The translations under genes and the position numbers were made by a program. A DNA stretch of 57,624 nucleotides from Bryobacterales bacterium. GTDB taxonomy: Bacteria > Acidobacteriota > Terriglobia > Bryobacterales > Bryobacteraceae. The stretch spans positions 1 to 57,624 of the forward strand of contig JAEUQC010000003.1 in NCBI GenBank assembly GCA_016789905.1, in the 5' to 3' direction. The notes beneath the pieces are model-generated. The model was not told where the DNA came from and ran no database searches. It was given only the letters and a program-made list of their open reading frames with translations. Positions 31,827 through 41,849 of this stretch are shown piece after piece. Each line of letters opens with the position of its first letter. Within the stretch, counting starts at the first letter, position 1.

Positions 31827-34800
31827 ATGCTTTGCATCCGACCTATCTGGGCCGTCACCCTTGTTTTGTCCGCCGCCGGCGTTCTGGCACAGCCCGCCAC
31901 GCCGCGAGTTGATTTTGTGCGCGACATACAGCCCATTCTTCAGGCTTCCTGCCAGGGATGTCATGGGGCCAAGGCGCAGATGGGCCAGCTTCGGCTGGAC
32001 GCGAAGAACACCGCGCAGCGAACGTTCAAGCCGGGCAATAGCGCGGAGAGCTCGCTCTACCAGCGTGTGGCCGGCACGTCGGACCAAGCCCGCATGCCGA
32101 TGGGCGCCAAGCCGCTGCCCGTCGAACAGATCGGCCTGATCAAACGCTGGATAGACGAAGGCGCCGAGTGGCCGGACGCCGTTAGCGTGAAGGGCGCGGA
32201 GATCCAGAAGCATTGGGCGTTCATTGCCCCGGTGAAAGCCCCGCTGCCGAAAGTGAAAAATGACGCGTGGGCGAAGAGCGCCATTGACAGGTTCGTTCTT
32301 GCCAAGCTGGATGCTGAGGACCTGGCGCCATCCCCGGAGGCCGACCGCACCACGCTTCTCCGCCGCCTCCACCTGGACATTACCGGCCTGCCGCCGACGC
32401 CGGCCGAAGTTGACGCGTTCCTTTCCGATAAGAGCCCCAACGCCTACGAAAAGCAGGTGGACAGGCTGCTCAAATCTCCCCACTACGGCGAACGCTGGGC
32501 CCGCCAGTGGCTGGACGCCGCCCGCTACGCCGATTCCGACGGCTACGAAAAGGATAAGTCCCGCGAAGTCTGGTTCTGGCGCGAATGGGTGATCAACGCG
32601 CTCAATAAGGACATGGGCTACGACCAGTTTCTGACCGAGCAACTGGCCGGCGACCTGCTGCCGAACGCCACCCAGGACCAGCGCGTGGCCACCGGCTTCC
32701 TTCGCAACTCGATGATCAACGAAGAAGGCGGTATTGACCCTGAGCAGTTCCGCATGGAGGCGATGTTCGACCGGATGGACGCCGTTGGCAAGTCCATGCT
32801 CGGCATTACCATTCAGTGCGCCCAGTGCCACAACCATAAGTACGACCCGCTGACGCAGGAAGAGTACTACAAGATTTTCGCCGTTCTGAATAACTCGCAC
32901 GAGTCCAACGCCGCCGTCTACACCGCCGCCGAACAACAGAAGCGTGCGCAGATTTTCGCTCGCATCCGCGAAATAGAACAGGACTTGCAGCACAAGACGC
33001 CGGACTGGCAAGCGCGTATGGCCGCCTGGGAAGCGGGCGTAAAGGCGAAGCAGCCGAATTGGGAAGTGCTGACGCCAGACATTGACGACATCGCCACGGG
33101 CGGGCAGAAATACTCGCAGATGAAGGATGGCTCCGTGCTGGCCGGCGGCTATGCCCCCACGAAGTTCAAGCCGCAGTTCACCCTTCGCACAAAGCTTCGG
33201 AACATCCGCGCCGTCCGGTTGGAACTGCTGAACGACCCGAACCTACCCATGAACGGCCCCGGCCGGTCGCTTTGGGGCACCGCCGCGCTGACGGAATTTG
33301 AGGTTACCGCCACGCCCGCCGGCGTGAAAGACGCCAAGCCGAAGAAGATCAAAATCGCCCGCGCCACCGCGGACGTGAATCCGCCGGAAACGCAGATCGC
33401 GGGCGCCTTCTGGGACAAGACCGGCCGGCGCCGCGTTACCGGGCCGATTGCCTTCGCCATTGATGGCAACGACGAAACCGCCTGGGGCACCGACAATGGT
33501 CCCGGCCGCCGCAACCAGCCGCGCAATGCCGTTTTCAACTTCGCCGAACCGGTCGATTTTCCTGAAGGCACCGTGCTTGAAGTGTTCCTCTCCCAACGGC
33601 ACGGCGGATGGAACAGCGACGACAACATGAACCACAACCTGGGCCGGTTCCGCCTGTCGGTCACCGACGCCGAAAATGCCGAGGCCCACCCCGGCGCAGG
33701 CTTCGCCGCCTTCCGCGAAACCGTTGCCGAATGGCGCCAGGCCAACGCGGAGATCGAACAGCTCTGGAATGAGCATCCGCAGGGCACCACGCAACTGGTA
33801 ATGAACGAGCGCGAAGAGATGCGCGAAACACACCTGCTGCTGCGCGGCGATTTCCTGAAGCCCGGCAAGACCGTGGCGGCCGGAACGCCCGCATTTCTGA
33901 ATCCACCGCCCACTGGACCTGTCAACCGGCTGACTTTCGCCAAATGGCTCACGGACCGCCAGTCGCCCACCGTGGCCCGGTCCATCGTCAACCGCGTGTG
34001 GCAGTCCTACTTCGGCACCGGCATTGTGGCCACCGCGGAGGACCTGGGCAAGCAAGCCGAACCGCCTTCGCACAAAGAGCTGTACGATTGGCTGTCCGCT
34101 GATTTCATGGATAACGGCTGGAGCCTGAAGAAGCTCCACAAATCGATTGTGATGAGCAACACCTATCGCCAGTCGTCCAAGGTGAGCGAGGAACTCTACA
34201 CGCGCGACCCCTACAACCGATTGCTTGCCCGCGGCCCGCGCTTCCGCGTGGATGCGGAGATTGTTCGCGATATCGCCCTTACCGCCAGCGGCCTGCTGAA
34301 CCCCAAAGTGGGCGGCCCCAGCGTCTACCCGCCGGCGCCGGAATTCCTATTCCAGCCGCCGACAAGCTACGGCCCGAAAAACTGGTATGAGGAAAAGGGC
34401 GCCGACCGGTACCGCCGCGGCCTTTATACCTTCCGCTTCCGCAGCGTTCCGTACCCCATGCTGCAAGCCTTCGACGCGCCGAACGGCGACATGAGTTGCG
34501 TGCGCCGCGGCCGTTCCAACACGCCGCTGCAGGCGCTGACAACCCTGAACGAACCTATGTTCCTGGAAACCGCCCGCGCGTTGGCGCTGAAGACCGTGCG
34601 CGAAGGCGGCGTCACCGATAAGGACCGCCTGCGCTTTGCCTTCCGCCGCGTTGTGTCGCGCGTTCCGTCGGAAAAAGAATCGGACATGCTGCTGACGCTG
34701 CTGGCCAAGCAGACGCAGAAATACGCTGCCAACGCCTGGGAGTTCGCCGCGAACGACCCCAAGAATCCGCCCGCGCTGCCGGCCGGCGTCACGCCTTCGC

Positions 34801-34868
34801 AACTGGCCGGCTGGACCACGGTCAGCCGTGTGCTTTTGAACCTCGACGAAACGATCACGAAAGAGTAA
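31827..34868 (+). CDS. PSCyt1/DUF1549/DUF1553 cytochrome-like protein, exported
   Basis: A 1013-aa exported protein: signal peptide (residues 1-21, ending VLAQ), a planctomycete-type cytochrome c domain with one CxxCH (CQGCHG, C42-C45-H46), DUF1549 (about 130-340, with CAQCHNHKYDPLTQEEYY giving a second CxxCH), a middle beta region about 400-630 resembling a galactose-binding fold, and DUF1553 (about 700-960). This protein family is abundant in Planctomycetes, Verrucomicrobia and Solibacter-type Acidobacteria and probably acts in periplasmic polysaccharide breakdown or electron transfer, with the function unproven. It is followed three bases later by its usual partner, a DUF1501 protein. AGGA lies five bases before the ATG. 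Confidence 0.92.
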   Translation: MLCIRPIWAVTLVLSAAGVLAQPATPRVDFVRDIQPILQASCQGCHGAKAQMGQLRLDAKNTAQRTFKPGNSAESSLYQRVAGTSDQARMPMGAKPLPVEQIGLIKRWIDEGAEWPDAVSVKGAEIQKHWAFIAPVKAPLPKVKNDAWAKSAIDRFVLAKLDAEDLAPSPEADRTTLLRRLHLDITGLPPTPAEVDAFLSDKSPNAYEKQVDRLLKSPHYGERWARQWLDAARYADSDGYEKDKSREVWFWREWVINALNKDMGYDQFLTEQLAGDLLPNATQDQRVATGFLRNSMINEEGGIDPEQFRMEAMFDRMDAVGKSMLGITIQCAQCHNHKYDPLTQEEYYKIFAVLNNSHESNAAVYTAAEQQKRAQIFARIREIEQDLQHKTPDWQARMAAWEAGVKAKQPNWEVLTPDIDDIATGGQKYSQMKDGSVLAGGYAPTKFKPQFTLRTKLRNIRAVRLELLNDPNLPMNGPGRSLWGTAALTEFEVTATPAGVKDAKPKKIKIARATADVNPPETQIAGAFWDKTGRRRVTGPIAFAIDGNDETAWGTDNGPGRRNQPRNAVFNFAEPVDFPEGTVLEVFLSQRHGGWNSDDNMNHNLGRFRLSVTDAENAEAHPGAGFAAFRETVAEWRQANAEIEQLWNEHPQGTTQLVMNEREEMRETHLLLRGDFLKPGKTVAAGTPAFLNPPPTGPVNRLTFAKWLTDRQSPTVARSIVNRVWQSYFGTGIVATAEDLGKQAEPPSHKELYDWLSADFMDNGWSLKKLHKSIVMSNTYRQSSKVSEELYTRDPYNRLLARGPRFRVDAEIVRDIALTASGLLNPKVGGPSVYPPAPEFLFQPPTSYGPKNWYEEKGADRYRRGLYTFRFRSVPYPMLQAFDAPNGDMSCVRRGRSNTPLQALTTLNEPMFLETARALALKTVREGGVTDKDRLRFAFRRVVSRVPSEKESDMLLTLLAKQTQKYAANAWEFAANDPKNPPALPAGVTPSQLAGWTTVSRVLLNLDETITKE

Positions 34869-34871
34869 GTT

Positions 34872-36251
34872 ATGCAGAATCTCCTTGCGCGCAGATGGTT
34901 TTTGGAACAGTGCGGTGTGGGCATGGGTGCGCTGGCCCTGCCGTCGCTGCTGGGTGCCGCCACGGATCCGATGGCGCCCAAGAAGCCGCACCACACCCCG
35001 AAGGCGAAAAACGTCATTTATCTCTTCATGGCCGGCGGCCCCAGCCACATGGAGCTGTTCGACAACAAGCCCATGCTGACCAAGTTCGACGGCACGCTGC
35101 CGCCCGCCGACCTGCTGAAGGGCTATCGCGCCGCGTTCATCAATCCGAACTCCAAGCTTCTCGGGCCGAAGTTCAAGTTCTCCAAATACGGCCAGTCCGG
35201 CACGGAAATCAGCGAACTGCTGCCGCACACGGCCGGCGTTGTAGATGACCTTCTGGTGGTGAAGTCTATGGTCAGCGACGCCTTCAACCACGCGCCGGCG
35301 CAGTTGCTGATGAACACCGGCACCATGCAGTTCGGCCGTCCGTCGATGGGCGCCTGGAGCGTTTACGGGCTTGGCAACGAGTCAAAAGACCTGCCGGCGT
35401 TCGTCGTGTTTTCAAGCGGCGCCAAAGGGCCCAGCGGCGGCAGTTCGTGCTGGGGGTCCGGCTTTCTGCCCACGGTTTACCAGGGCGTGCAGTTCCGCAA
35501 CTCGGGCGACCCGGTGCTCTATCTTTCCAATCCTCGCGGCGTGGACAACGAGACGCAGCGCGAATCGCTCGACACGATTCAGGCCATGAATCGCGAGCGG
35601 CTGGCGGTAACCGGCGATCCGGAGATCTCCACGCGCATCAACTCGTTTGAGATGGCCTACCGCATGCAAAGCTCCGCGCCGGAGCTGATGGACATGTCGA
35701 AAGAGTCCAAGGCGACGCTTGACATGTACGGTATTGAACCGGGCAAGCCAAGCTTCGCATCGAACTGTTTGCTGGCGCGCCGGCTGGTGGAACGCGGCGT
35801 GCGCTTCGTGCAGCTTTACCACGAGGCGTGGGACCAGCATGGTTCGCTGGTCAGCGGCCTGAAGAAGAACTGCAAGGATACGGACCAGGCGTGCGCCGCG
35901 CTGGTGAAGGACCTGAAACAGCGCGGCCTGTTGGAAAACACGCTGGTGATCTGGGGCGGCGAATTCGGCCGCACGCCGATGGTGCAGGGCGGCAGCGACG
36001 GGCGCGATCACCATCCGAATGCGTTCACCATGTGGATGGCCGGCGGCGGCGTGAAGGCCGGCGCGGTGCTGGGCGAATCGGACGAACTGGGGTTCAACGT
36101 CACCAAGGACAAGGTACACGTGCATGACCTGCATGCCACCTGTCTGCATCTGCTCGGCTTCGATCACCTGAAACTGACGTACCGGTTCCAGGGCCGCGAT
36201 TACCGGCTCACCGACGTTCACGGGCAGGTGGTTCAGAAGATGCTGGCGTAG
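34872..36251 (+). CDS. DUF1501 domain protein (sulfatase-like fold), exported
   Basis: A 459-aa DUF1501 protein of the alkaline-phosphatase/sulfatase-like superfamily. A Tat-like leader ([22 protein letters not shown]) is followed by the conserved [16 protein letters not shown] (metal-binding start of the fold), WDQHGSL and [24 protein letters not shown], which carries the late metal ligands. Its genes regularly follow PSCyt1/DUF1549/DUF1553 genes, as here with a three-base gap, so the two products probably work together outside the cytoplasm. Substrate unknown. Confidence 0.92.
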   Translation: MQNLLARRWFLEQCGVGMGALALPSLLGAATDPMAPKKPHHTPKAKNVIYLFMAGGPSHMELFDNKPMLTKFDGTLPPADLLKGYRAAFINPNSKLLGPKFKFSKYGQSGTEISELLPHTAGVVDDLLVVKSMVSDAFNHAPAQLLMNTGTMQFGRPSMGAWSVYGLGNESKDLPAFVVFSSGAKGPSGGSSCWGSGFLPTVYQGVQFRNSGDPVLYLSNPRGVDNETQRESLDTIQAMNRERLAVTGDPEISTRINSFEMAYRMQSSAPELMDMSKESKATLDMYGIEPGKPSFASNCLLARRLVERGVRFVQLYHEAWDQHGSLVSGLKKNCKDTDQACAALVKDLKQRGLLENTLVIWGGEFGRTPMVQGGSDGRDHHPNAFTMWMAGGGVKAGAVLGESDELGFNVTKDKVHVHDLHATCLHLLGFDHLKLTYRFQGRDYRLTDVHGQVVQKMLA

Positions 36252-36293
36252 GGAGAAAGCGCCGCTGATTGTGTCTCAAGTAAACTGGTTTGT

Positions 36294-37493
36294 GTGACGC
36301 GAAACTGGGGGGATTGGCTGGCCGGCCGGCTTTCGCGGGTCACTTCGGGCGCGGCGGTAGTTGGCGAGATCGATGGGCTGCGGCTCATCCCGATACTCTT
36401 TGTCGTGCTGCACCACATCTACGCTTCCTACCTGGTGGAAAGCGCTGTTTTCGGACCGGTGCAGTTCCCAAAATCCTGGGACGCGATCGCCCGTGAAAAC
36501 TTCTGGGTGCTGGTGGCGTCCCGCGGCAATTATGGCGTTCACATGTTCTTCGTCATCAGCGGTTTCGTTTTGGCGCTGCCCTTTCTCCGTGCCGCCAACG
36601 CCGCGGCGCCGCCGCCCAACCTCCGCCGGTATTACCTCCGCCGGCTCACCCGGCTGGAACCGCCCTACGTTGTGGCCTTGCTGGTGGCCTACGCCATTCA
36701 CGGCTACAACGGCAAGTCACTGGCGGACCTGTTCCCGCATCTGCTTGCCAGCATTTTCTATCTCCACGGCCTCGTCTACGGAACGCATAGCGAGGTGCTC
36801 GGCATCGCATGGTCGCTGGAAGTGGAAGCGCAATTTTATCTGATGATGCCGCTGCTTGCCGCGCTGCTGTTCCGTCTTCCGCGGCGCAAACTCGTTATCA
36901 CCGCCCTGGCCATCATTTGGGGCATCGGCGCGCAGGCCGCTATCGGCAGCCCGCGCGTTCCGGCCGTATTCGACATTACGCTTCTTCGCTTCCTGCCCTA
37001 TTTCCTGGCCGGGTTCGTTCTGGCCGATTGCCACCTTACGCGATGGGCCACGCCGTCAACCAAGCCGCTGCGGTGGGACGCCGCCGCCCTCTTCGCCGCC
37101 CTATTGCTTGCCGGGTTTCTTATTTGGCAGCCGCGCTTCGCCTTCCTCACCTGGCGGCTCCAGCCGCTTACCGACGGCGCTTTCTTCGGCTTCGCCATGC
37201 CGTGGCTGCTTTTCGTTGTGTACGCCGCCGTGTTCCGCGGCCGCGTGCTGCGCGGCGTGCTCACGCAGCGCTGGGCCGTCATCACCGGCGGCATGTGCTA
37301 CTCGGCGTATCTCTATCACAACTTCGCGGTGGGCCTGTCGCTGCGGCCTATCTATGGGCTGATTGGCGGCGCACTGCCGCCGGCGTGGGAGTGCTTCGTC
37401 CTGGCGCTGCTCATCCTGCCTGCCGTTTTCGTGCTCACTGCCGTGATGTTCGCGCTGGTGGAGCGGCCGTTCATGAGGGCCGCACGCGGATGA
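36294..37493 (+). CDS. Acyltransferase family 3 membrane protein
   Basis: A 399-aa integral membrane O-acyltransferase (OafA/NodX type) with about ten membrane segments. The family pattern is GEIDGLRLIPILFVVLHHI near the N-terminus (R and the HH pair), VHMFFVISGFVL, RRYYLRRLTRLEPPY, and the late EAQFY and GMCYSAYLYHN. These proteins move acyl groups to surface sugars or lipids. The start is GTG 36294-36296 without a clear ribosome-binding site. It stops three bases before the convergent stop of the second TonB receptor. The target glycan cannot be told. Confidence 0.88.
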   Translation: MTRNWGDWLAGRLSRVTSGAAVVGEIDGLRLIPILFVVLHHIYASYLVESAVFGPVQFPKSWDAIARENFWVLVASRGNYGVHMFFVISGFVLALPFLRAANAAAPPPNLRRYYLRRLTRLEPPYVVALLVAYAIHGYNGKSLADLFPHLLASIFYLHGLVYGTHSEVLGIAWSLEVEAQFYLMMPLLAALLFRLPRRKLVITALAIIWGIGAQAAIGSPRVPAVFDITLLRFLPYFLAGFVLADCHLTRWATPSTKPLRWDAAALFAALLLAGFLIWQPRFAFLTWRLQPLTDGAFFGFAMPWLLFVVYAAVFRGRVLRGVLTQRWAVITGGMCYSAYLYHNFAVGLSLRPIYGLIGGALPPAWECFVLALLILPAVFVLTAVMFALVERPFMRAARG

Positions 37494-37496
37494 CGA

Positions 37497-40400
37497 TCAG
37501 AAAACGTACTTCAATGCGAACTGGAGTTGGCGCATGGTGCGCGCACTGGTAACAACGCCAAATGTGGAGGGGTTGCGCGCGTCGGACCCGGGCGCGTTCC
37601 AGTTGGGATGGTTCGCCGAGTTAAACGTCTCAAACCGGAAGTTCAATGTATGCCCTTCCCGTATCCGGAGGTTTCGCGCCAGGGACAGATCCGCCAGCGC
37701 CGTTCCCGGCCGCAGTAGCGTGTTGCGCCCCATATTTCCGGGCCGCCAGCTCAGTTCCGGATTCGTGACATTGATCGCCGCTATATTCCAGAACTTGTAC
37801 TGTGATCGATCACTGGGAATCGGGCTGACACCCGTCGCGTCGGGCTGATTGCCCAGCGTGTTCAGAGCCGCCGTATCGCCGAGCTGCGCCACGTTGATCG
37901 GCGCGCCGTCGGCCAGTGTCACAATGCCCCCCAACTGCCAGCCGCCGGCAATCTTCGCCGCCACCCCCTCCGGCAGCATCCGTTTGCCCGCGCCGAATGG
38001 CAGTTCATAGACGAACGAACCCACTAGGCGGCGCCCGATGTGGAACTGCGACAGCCCTCTTTCCGCGTGCAGGTTGTAGCTGTTCGTCGGCCACAATGTA
38101 TCTCCGGAGTTGGTCCGGATCGCGCTGCCGTAATCGATCGCCTTCGCCCACGTGTAGCCCAGCATGAATGTCAGCCCGTTGGTGAACCGCTGTGTCAGCT
38201 TCGCGCTGAATGCGTTGTAGTTCGAATTGTCCACGCCATCCACCTCCTGCAGCCGTCCAAACGCCGGCCAGGGTGTACGTTGCGCCACAGTCCTGGTATC
38301 GGTGGGCCCGGTTTTCAACACGGGCTGATTGTACAGGCGGAACCGCGGCAGTTTCCGTGCGCCGTTGCCCTGATACCCCACCTCCAACACCATATTGCGC
38401 GCCAGTTCCCGCTGCACGTTGAACAGCCATTGCATCACCATGGGTGTCCGCATGTTTTGGATGTTGCCCAGCACTTGCGGCGCCAGCAGGCATGTGCCCG
38501 CCCAGCCGGTACACGAAGCGTTGGCCCGCGCGAACGCCCAGGGGTCGGTCATGCTTGCGTTGCGCCGTTCAATGTTGGTGATAAACAGGTCGCGGCCAGC
38601 CTGGTTGCGCGCCATGTCGAACGTCGGGTTTCCGGCGTCCTGCACGTAGAACACGCCCGCTCCAGCCCGCACCGTCCATCGATCAGAAGGGCTGTAGGAA
38701 ATCCCCAGCCGCGGCGCGAAATTGTTGTTGTCCGGGTTCACCAGGCCCCGGCCCATGAATTGATCTCCGGATTGCGTCGTTTGCCCATTGGCGAAGTGGA
38801 AGTTCAGCCCATCGTAGAAATCGCCATTGCCCGGCCGGGTCAGGATGGGCGGTTTGGAATCCGCCCGCAGGCCATTGCCGTTCACACCCGGGTCGAACAA
38901 CTGTACGTTCAGAATGCCTCTGTACTTGTCCACCCACGGCCGCGGGTTTTCGTAGCGGATGCCGATGTTCAACGTGAGCCGGTTCGTGATCTTCCAGTCG
39001 TCCTGGAAATAGGCGTAGAACGAACTTCGCCGCAACATCGCGTTCGCCATGGAAACAACGCGCGCCGCCGTGGAGGTTTCGCCGAGCATGAAATCCGCGA
39101 AAATGAACCCGGTCGCGCCTCGATTGGCCGGGTTGAACGTTGCCTGGCCATCGAAGAGAAATTCCCCGGTGGCCTTTTGATTTCCAAACTGGTTGTAACG
39201 GTCCCGGCGGATCTCGCCGCCCACTTTCATCGAGTGCCGCCCGCGAATGATCGACACGTTGTCCATGAATTGAAAGCTATTGTTCCGCGTCACCCACGGC
39301 GTCACGCCGCCAAACCCGTTGATGCCGCCGCCCAGTCCAATGGCGGGCACGCCAAAGGCCAGCGGGCTGGACGAAAACAGCCCCGGAATTTTCAAGTCCG
39401 CCTGCACGTCCCGCTGGTTGGCAAAATAGCCCACCAGGTCGTTATTGAACTGGTTCCACGACAGCCGCACTTCGTTGACCAGCGAGCCAGAAACGATCCG
39501 CGTGTTGGACAACATCGCCTGCCGCACCACCGTCACCGCTTGCGTGGAATCCGTCAACACCGCCGCGCCCGACAGCAGTCCATCGTCGCCCCAACTGAAC
39601 CGCCCAAACCAGTTGCTCTTGTTGCTCTCGTTCCAATCGATCCGCTGGTTGAACTGCGTGCTGTCCGCAGTGGAACGCGCGTTCCGGCTGTAGTTGGCGT
39701 TCAGGTTGTTGCCGGGCACGGTGGGCAAGGGGAAAAATTCCAGCAGCCGTCCGGACACGGCGTTCAGCCGGGATTGCGGCACCACGTTTCCCGTGAACGG
39801 AGTGGCCGAAATCGCCGCGCCGGCTTCGCTGTACCCGCGGCTCAATGGATCGAAAATGGCGCGGTTCTGTCCGGAAAAATCGCCTCTGCGCATATCGGCC
39901 GTCGCCACGCTGGAACGCGCAAACGACGTGGTGCGGTCCTTGTTTTGTTCGAAATTGGACATGAAGAACAGCTTGTCCTGCCCCCGGAACAGCTTCGGAA
40001 TCGTCAATGGCCCGGCCAGTGTGAAGCCATATTGATTCCGCCGGAATGGGTTCTTCTGCCCCGTCGATTGCAGCCATTGGCGCGCATCGAGCGACGAGTT
40101 TCGCAGGAACTCAAACACCGCGCCGTGATACTGGTTCGTTCCCGCGCGCGTCGTCGCGTTAATCTGCGAGGCGCCCCGGCCAAACTCTGCGGAGTAGATG
40201 CCTGTCTGCACCTTGAACTCCTGCAGCGCGTCGATCGACGGCTGAATGATGTAGGAGTTGAAATTCGGGTCCGTGTTCTCAATTCCGTCCAGCGTGTAGC
40301 GGTTATATTCCAGGCGCTGGCCAGCGATCGATAGAGACGTCTGGCTGCGCGCGCCGCCCTGCAGACCGCCGGCGCCGCCGGCGCCGCCCTCCGTAGTCAC

Positions 40401-40883
40401 GTTCGGGCTCAGCGTCACCAGTTGCAGATAGCTGCGGCCATTCAGCGGCAGGTCCACAATGCGGCGGTTCTCGATAACCGTTCCCAGCGCCGCGGTTTCT
40501 GTATTCAGCAGCGGCGCGCCTCCGCTCACTTCCACCTGCTGGCTCACCTCGCCCACTTCCATACGGAAGTCCAGCCGCGCCACCGCGCCCACCTGCAGTT
40601 CCAGCCCCTTGCGCGACGCCATCTTGAAACCTGCGGTCTCCACCCGCAGATCGTAAACGCCGGGCACGAGGTATGGCAGCGAATAGATCCCGGTGTCGTT
40701 GGTTACGGCCTGGCGTTGCTGATTGTTGGCGACATTGGTCACCGTGACGGTGGCGCCGGCCACGACGGCGCCGCTGGCGTCAGTGACACTGCCGGTGATT
40801 TCGGCGAAATTTTGGGCGTGAACTCGCGCCACTGTCGCGAGTGTTAACGCGCCCAGAAGTATCAAGGTCAGCGGACGGGGCAT
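37497..40883 (-). CDS. TonB-dependent receptor, Oar-like, second copy
   Basis: A 1128-aa outer-membrane receptor with the same build as the one at 14556: signal peptide (residues 1-23, ending VHAQ), carboxypeptidase-regulatory-like domain about 27-110 (ITGSVTDASGAVVAGATVTV, YSLPYLVPGVYDLRV), a plug region with LPLNGRSYLQLVTLSPNV and an unusual Gly/Ala run (GGAGGAGGLQGGAR), then a long barrel ending in ALKYVF. LNTETAALGTVIENRRIVDL is the typical plug start. It is probably regulated by the palindrome at 40890-40917, which carries its ribosome-binding site. The neighbouring isomerase-like gene reads the same way. Confidence 0.93.
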   Translation of the reverse strand: MPRPLTLILLGALTLATVARVHAQNFAEITGSVTDASGAVVAGATVTVTNVANNQQRQAVTNDTGIYSLPYLVPGVYDLRVETAGFKMASRKGLELQVGAVARLDFRMEVGEVSQQVEVSGGAPLLNTETAALGTVIENRRIVDLPLNGRSYLQLVTLSPNVTTEGGAGGAGGLQGGARSQTSLSIAGQRLEYNRYTLDGIENTDPNFNSYIIQPSIDALQEFKVQTGIYSAEFGRGASQINATTRAGTNQYHGAVFEFLRNSSLDARQWLQSTGQKNPFRRNQYGFTLAGPLTIPKLFRGQDKLFFMSNFEQNKDRTTSFARSSVATADMRRGDFSGQNRAIFDPLSRGYSEAGAAISATPFTGNVVPQSRLNAVSGRLLEFFPLPTVPGNNLNANYSRNARSTADSTQFNQRIDWNESNKSNWFGRFSWGDDGLLSGAAVLTDSTQAVTVVRQAMLSNTRIVSGSLVNEVRLSWNQFNNDLVGYFANQRDVQADLKIPGLFSSSPLAFGVPAIGLGGGINGFGGVTPWVTRNNSFQFMDNVSIIRGRHSMKVGGEIRRDRYNQFGNQKATGEFLFDGQATFNPANRGATGFIFADFMLGETSTAARVVSMANAMLRRSSFYAYFQDDWKITNRLTLNIGIRYENPRPWVDKYRGILNVQLFDPGVNGNGLRADSKPPILTRPGNGDFYDGLNFHFANGQTTQSGDQFMGRGLVNPDNNNFAPRLGISYSPSDRWTVRAGAGVFYVQDAGNPTFDMARNQAGRDLFITNIERRNASMTDPWAFARANASCTGWAGTCLLAPQVLGNIQNMRTPMVMQWLFNVQRELARNMVLEVGYQGNGARKLPRFRLYNQPVLKTGPTDTRTVAQRTPWPAFGRLQEVDGVDNSNYNAFSAKLTQRFTNGLTFMLGYTWAKAIDYGSAIRTNSGDTLWPTNSYNLHAERGLSQFHIGRRLVGSFVYELPFGAGKRMLPEGVAAKIAGGWQLGGIVTLADGAPINVAQLGDTAALNTLGNQPDATGVSPIPSDRSQYKFWNIAAINVTNPELSWRPGNMGRNTLLRPGTALADLSLARNLRIREGHTLNFRFETFNSANHPNWNAPGSDARNPSTFGVVTSARTMRQLQFALKYVF

Positions 40884-40889
40884 ACAGGG

Positions 40890-40917
40890 CCTCCCTAACC
40901 AGATCTGGTTCGGGAGG
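40890..40917 (-). promoter_or_regulatory. Palindrome overlapping the TonB receptor ribosome-binding site
   Basis: On the plus strand CCTCCC (40890-40895) and GGGAGG (40912-40917) flank the perfect 14-bp palindrome AACCAGATCTGGTT (40897-40910), with one mismatched pair between. In the minus-strand mRNA the 3' arm is GGGAGG, six bases before the ATG. It is either a repressor operator or an RNA hairpin that hides the ribosome-binding site. Confidence 0.6.
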
Positions 40918-40950
40918 ACTCTATCAGAATCGCCAGGGGGATGACAACGC

Positions 40951-41838
40951 CTAGCCCGCCAGCGCTGCGCGCATCTCCGTTACCGCCTTTTGCAGGCTGC
41001 CCACCTGCTCCTGCAACGGCACGTACTCCATTGTGATGTAGCCCTCGTAGCCGGCCTTGGCGATGGCTTTGTAGATATTGGCGTAGTTCATTTCGCCCGT
41101 GCCGGGCTCATGCCGGCCGGGGTTGTCGGCCACGTGGAAGACCTTCACGTAGGGCATGGCGGCCAGCGCGGTCTGGATCACGTTGCCGCGTTCCACCTGC
41201 TCGTGGAACAGGTCGAACAGCAGGCGCACGTGCGGATGATTTGTTTCCTGCATCAGCCGCAGGCCGTCCACGCAGTTGGTCAGAAAATAGCCTTTGTGGC
41301 TGACCTTCGCATTCAGCGGTTCCACAATGAGCGTGATCCCGTACTTTGCCGCGATATCGCCGCAGCGTTTCGAGCACTCCACCATGGCCGCGAACTGCTG
41401 TTCAAAGGAGAGCCCGGCGACGGTATTGCCCGACATGAGCAGCGCCATCGGGATTTCTAATTTCTGGGCGAAGACCAGGTTCCGTTCCACTTCTTTCAGA
41501 AAGGCGTCGCGCCCCTCGGGTTGCAGCATGTTCAATTTCTGCTGCCCCCACCGCGGCACGGAGCTCAGCGTGTCGATTCCCAGCTTCAGAGACCGCGCCA
41601 GCCTTTTCACCCGTTCGATATCGGCATCGGACCACTCGTAGTGTTCGCCGACGAACTCAACGGATTGCAACCCGGCCCGCGCGGCCGCTTCCATTCGCTC
41701 TTCGAACGAGCCCTTCAGCGTCCACAGCATTACGCTGGAGGTGATCGTGGCTTTCTTCGGCGGCGCCATTACTGGGGGCGGTTGCTGCGCCAGAGTAAGC
41801 AGGGAAGATCCCGCGGCCAAGAGTGTGCGTCGGTCCAT
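40951..41838 (-). CDS. Hydroxypyruvate isomerase-like (xylose isomerase-like TIM barrel) protein
   Basis: A 295-aa TIM-barrel protein of the hydroxypyruvate isomerase/sugar epimerase family with a Tat/Sec-like leader (MDRRTLLAAGSSLLTLAQ). Conserved metal and acid residues are seen in SVEFVGEHYEWSD, LIVEPLNAK (Glu), LLFDLFHEQVERGN (Asp, His), VFHVADNPGRHEPGTGEMNY and ITMEYVPL (Glu). It would isomerise a small keto acid or sugar, possibly outside the cytoplasm. It lies 12 bases behind the GT2 gene and upstream of the second TonB receptor on the same strand. Confidence 0.87.
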   Translation of the reverse strand: MDRRTLLAAGSSLLTLAQQPPPVMAPPKKATITSSVMLWTLKGSFEERMEAAARAGLQSVEFVGEHYEWSDADIERVKRLARSLKLGIDTLSSVPRWGQQKLNMLQPEGRDAFLKEVERNLVFAQKLEIPMALLMSGNTVAGLSFEQQFAAMVECSKRCGDIAAKYGITLIVEPLNAKVSHKGYFLTNCVDGLRLMQETNHPHVRLLFDLFHEQVERGNVIQTALAAMPYVKVFHVADNPGRHEPGTGEMNYANIYKAIAKAGYEGYITMEYVPLQEQVGSLQKAVTEMRAALAG

Positions 41839-41849
41839 AATCCAATAGC

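Noticed and set aside
38040..40334. 764-codon plus-strand open frame opposite the second TonB receptor
   Set aside because: Shadow; no family features, and the receptor is complete on the minus strand.
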